Assembly: GCA_900554995.1 (NCBI GenBank) | Contig: USJJ01000064.1 | Coordinates: 1-7,067 of the forward strand | Source of the DNA: an uncultured Ruminococcus sp. | GTDB lineage: Bacteria; Bacillota; Clostridia; Oscillospirales; Acutalibacteraceae | Reading direction: 5' to 3' | DNA length: 7,067 nt | Shown here: piece by piece, positions 6,262 through 7,067 of the stretch | Layout: every line of letters begins with the position of its first letter | How positions within the stretch are numbered: the stretch's first letter is position 1 | Program-made: the position numbers and the translations under genes | The notes under the pieces: model-generated | The model's input: the letters and a program-made list of their open reading frames with translations, nothing else | Told to the model about the DNA's origin: nothing | Database searches by the model: none

Positions 6262-6834
6262 ATGCAGACTAAAAACATTATGATTGTCGGAGTCGGCGGA
6301 CAAGGAACACTGCTTGCGAGTAAGCTCCTCGGCAGACTTCTTCTCGAAAAAAACTATGACGTAAAAGTCAGCGAGGTTCACGGAATGAGCCAGCGAGGCG
6401 GCAGTGTTGTTACATATGTCAGATACGGTGACAAGGTTTATTCTCCGATTATTGACAAGGGCGAAGCAGATATTATTATATCCTTTGAGCTGTTAGAAGC
6501 GGCTCGATGGACTGAATTTCTCAAACCCGACGGAACAATAATCACCAACACTCAGGAAATTAACCCGATGCCCGTTATCACAGGTGCGGCGGAATATCCG
6601 ACCGAGCTTGTTAAAAAGATTAAGAATCTCGGCGTTAATCTCGACGCTATTGACGCTCTCTCACTTGCCGAGGAGGCAGGAACTTCCAAAGCGGTCAACC
6701 TTGTTCTCATGGGCAGACTTTCAAAGTATTTTGACTTTACAACAGAGGAATGGATGGCAGCGATTGAAAAGAGCGTTCCCGCAAAGTTCCTTGAAATAAA
6801 CAAAAAAGCATTTTTACTCGGTAAGGACGCATAA
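6262..6834 (+). CDS. iorB: Indolepyruvate ferredoxin oxidoreductase, beta subunit
   Basis: IorB is the small subunit of the arylpyruvate:ferredoxin oxidoreductase. It corresponds to the gamma-type domain of pyruvate:ferredoxin oxidoreductases, which contributes to CoA binding and the active-site environment. The 190-residue product is typical in length. It opens with the glycine-rich IVGVGGQGTLLASKLLG (8-24), followed by EVHGMSQRGGSV (38-49) and SPIIDKGEADI (61-71), all hallmarks of the family. It begins two bases after the iorA C-terminal frame, so the subunits are probably made in equal amounts by translational coupling. The open frame extends further upstream, but those codons overlap the iorA ferredoxin domain and lack a ribosome binding site. 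The gene is intact, unlike its partner. Confidence 0.95.
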   Translation: MQTKNIMIVGVGGQGTLLASKLLGRLLLEKNYDVKVSEVHGMSQRGGSVVTYVRYGDKVYSPIIDKGEADIIISFELLEAARWTEFLKPDGTIITNTQEINPMPVITGAAEYPTELVKKIKNLGVNLDAIDALSLAEEAGTSKAVNLVLMGRLSKYFDFTTEEWMAAIEKSVPAKFLEINKKAFLLGKDA

Positions 6835-6837
6835 ATT

Positions 6838-6842
6838 AGGAG
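6838..6842 (+). promoter_or_regulatory. Ribosome binding site of the paaK-like gene
   Basis: AGGAG lies 8 bases before the ATG at 6851, in the 16-base gap after iorB. Confidence 0.75.
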
Positions 6843-6850
6843 TGCTCGCT

Positions 6851-7067
6851 ATGGAAAGATATTATCAAAAAGAAATTGAATGTGCATCCGCAGACCAGAT
6901 TCGCGCATGGCAAAATGAGCGTTTGGTAAAGCAGGTAAAAAACATCTATGACAACGTTCCTTACTACCGCACACGCATGCAGAACAAAGGTCTTGAACCA
7001 GGCGATATTAAATCGATTGATGATTTACATAAACTTCCTTTTATTACAAAGGATGACTTAAGAGATG
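6851..7067 (+). CDS. paaK: Phenylacetate-CoA ligase, N-terminal part (cut by window end)
   Basis: The 72 visible residues match the N-terminus of PaaK-type ligases, which convert an arylacetate, ATP and CoA to the aryl-acetyl-CoA, AMP and diphosphate. Diagnostic pieces are 'QNERLVKQVKNIYDNVPYYR' (21-40) and, after a short loop, 'IDDLHKLPFITKDDLRD' (56-72), which leads into the family's adenylation domain. Full-length family members have about 430 residues, so the ATP-binding motifs lie beyond the window. Position right after iorAB is a frequent arrangement and supports an aryl-acetate substrate such as phenylacetate or indoleacetate. Exact specificity cannot be read from this fragment. Leucine codons lean to TTA/TTG, unlike the CTT/CTC of upstream genes, but the sample is small. 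Confidence 0.9.
   Translation, partial: MERYYQKEIECASADQIRAWQNERLVKQVKNIYDNVPYYRTRMQNKGLEPGDIKSIDDLHKLPFITKDDLRD

Overview
The window looks like chromosomal DNA of an anaerobic, low-to-moderate G+C Firmicute, most likely a clostridium of the Ruminococcaceae/Oscillospiraceae type. The reasons are the tig-clpP-clpX order, strong GGAGG-type ribosome binding sites before every gene, the Lys/Ala/Glu-rich trigger factor tail, and ferredoxin-dependent 2-oxoacid metabolism. This placement is an inference from gene content; no marker gene settles it. All recognised genes lie on the + strand.

Region 1 (1-2520) is the protein quality-control block. It holds the C-terminal third of trigger factor (tig, cut by the window edge), a complete clpP and a complete clpX. 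ClpP and ClpX keep all catalytic and metal-binding residues. A long G.U-containing RNA hairpin sits between tig and clpP, and a strong intrinsic terminator follows clpX and closes the block.

Region 2 (2521-2867) is a non-coding control region of about 350 bases. It contains an extended -10 promoter, a second weaker promoter that overlaps a perfect inverted repeat, and another inverted repeat further upstream. These probably drive the downstream operon.

Region 3 (2868-7067) is a tightly packed four-gene operon: an AMP-forming acyl-CoA synthetase of unknown substrate, iorA and iorB (indolepyruvate/arylpyruvate:ferredoxin oxidoreductase), and the start of a phenylacetate-CoA ligase (paaK-like, cut by the window edge). 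Gaps between genes are 21, 2 and 16 bases. Together these genes would interconvert aryl acids, aryl-CoA thioesters and aryl 2-oxoacids. The likely roles are salvage of arylacetates into aromatic amino acids by reductive carboxylation, or the reverse oxidative direction.

The most striking anomaly is a net one-base loss in iorA near 5891-5915. It separates the thiamine-diphosphate catalytic part from the C-terminal two-cluster ferredoxin domain, which continues intact in another frame to 6259. I saw no tRNA, rRNA, CRISPR array, insertion sequence or phage gene.
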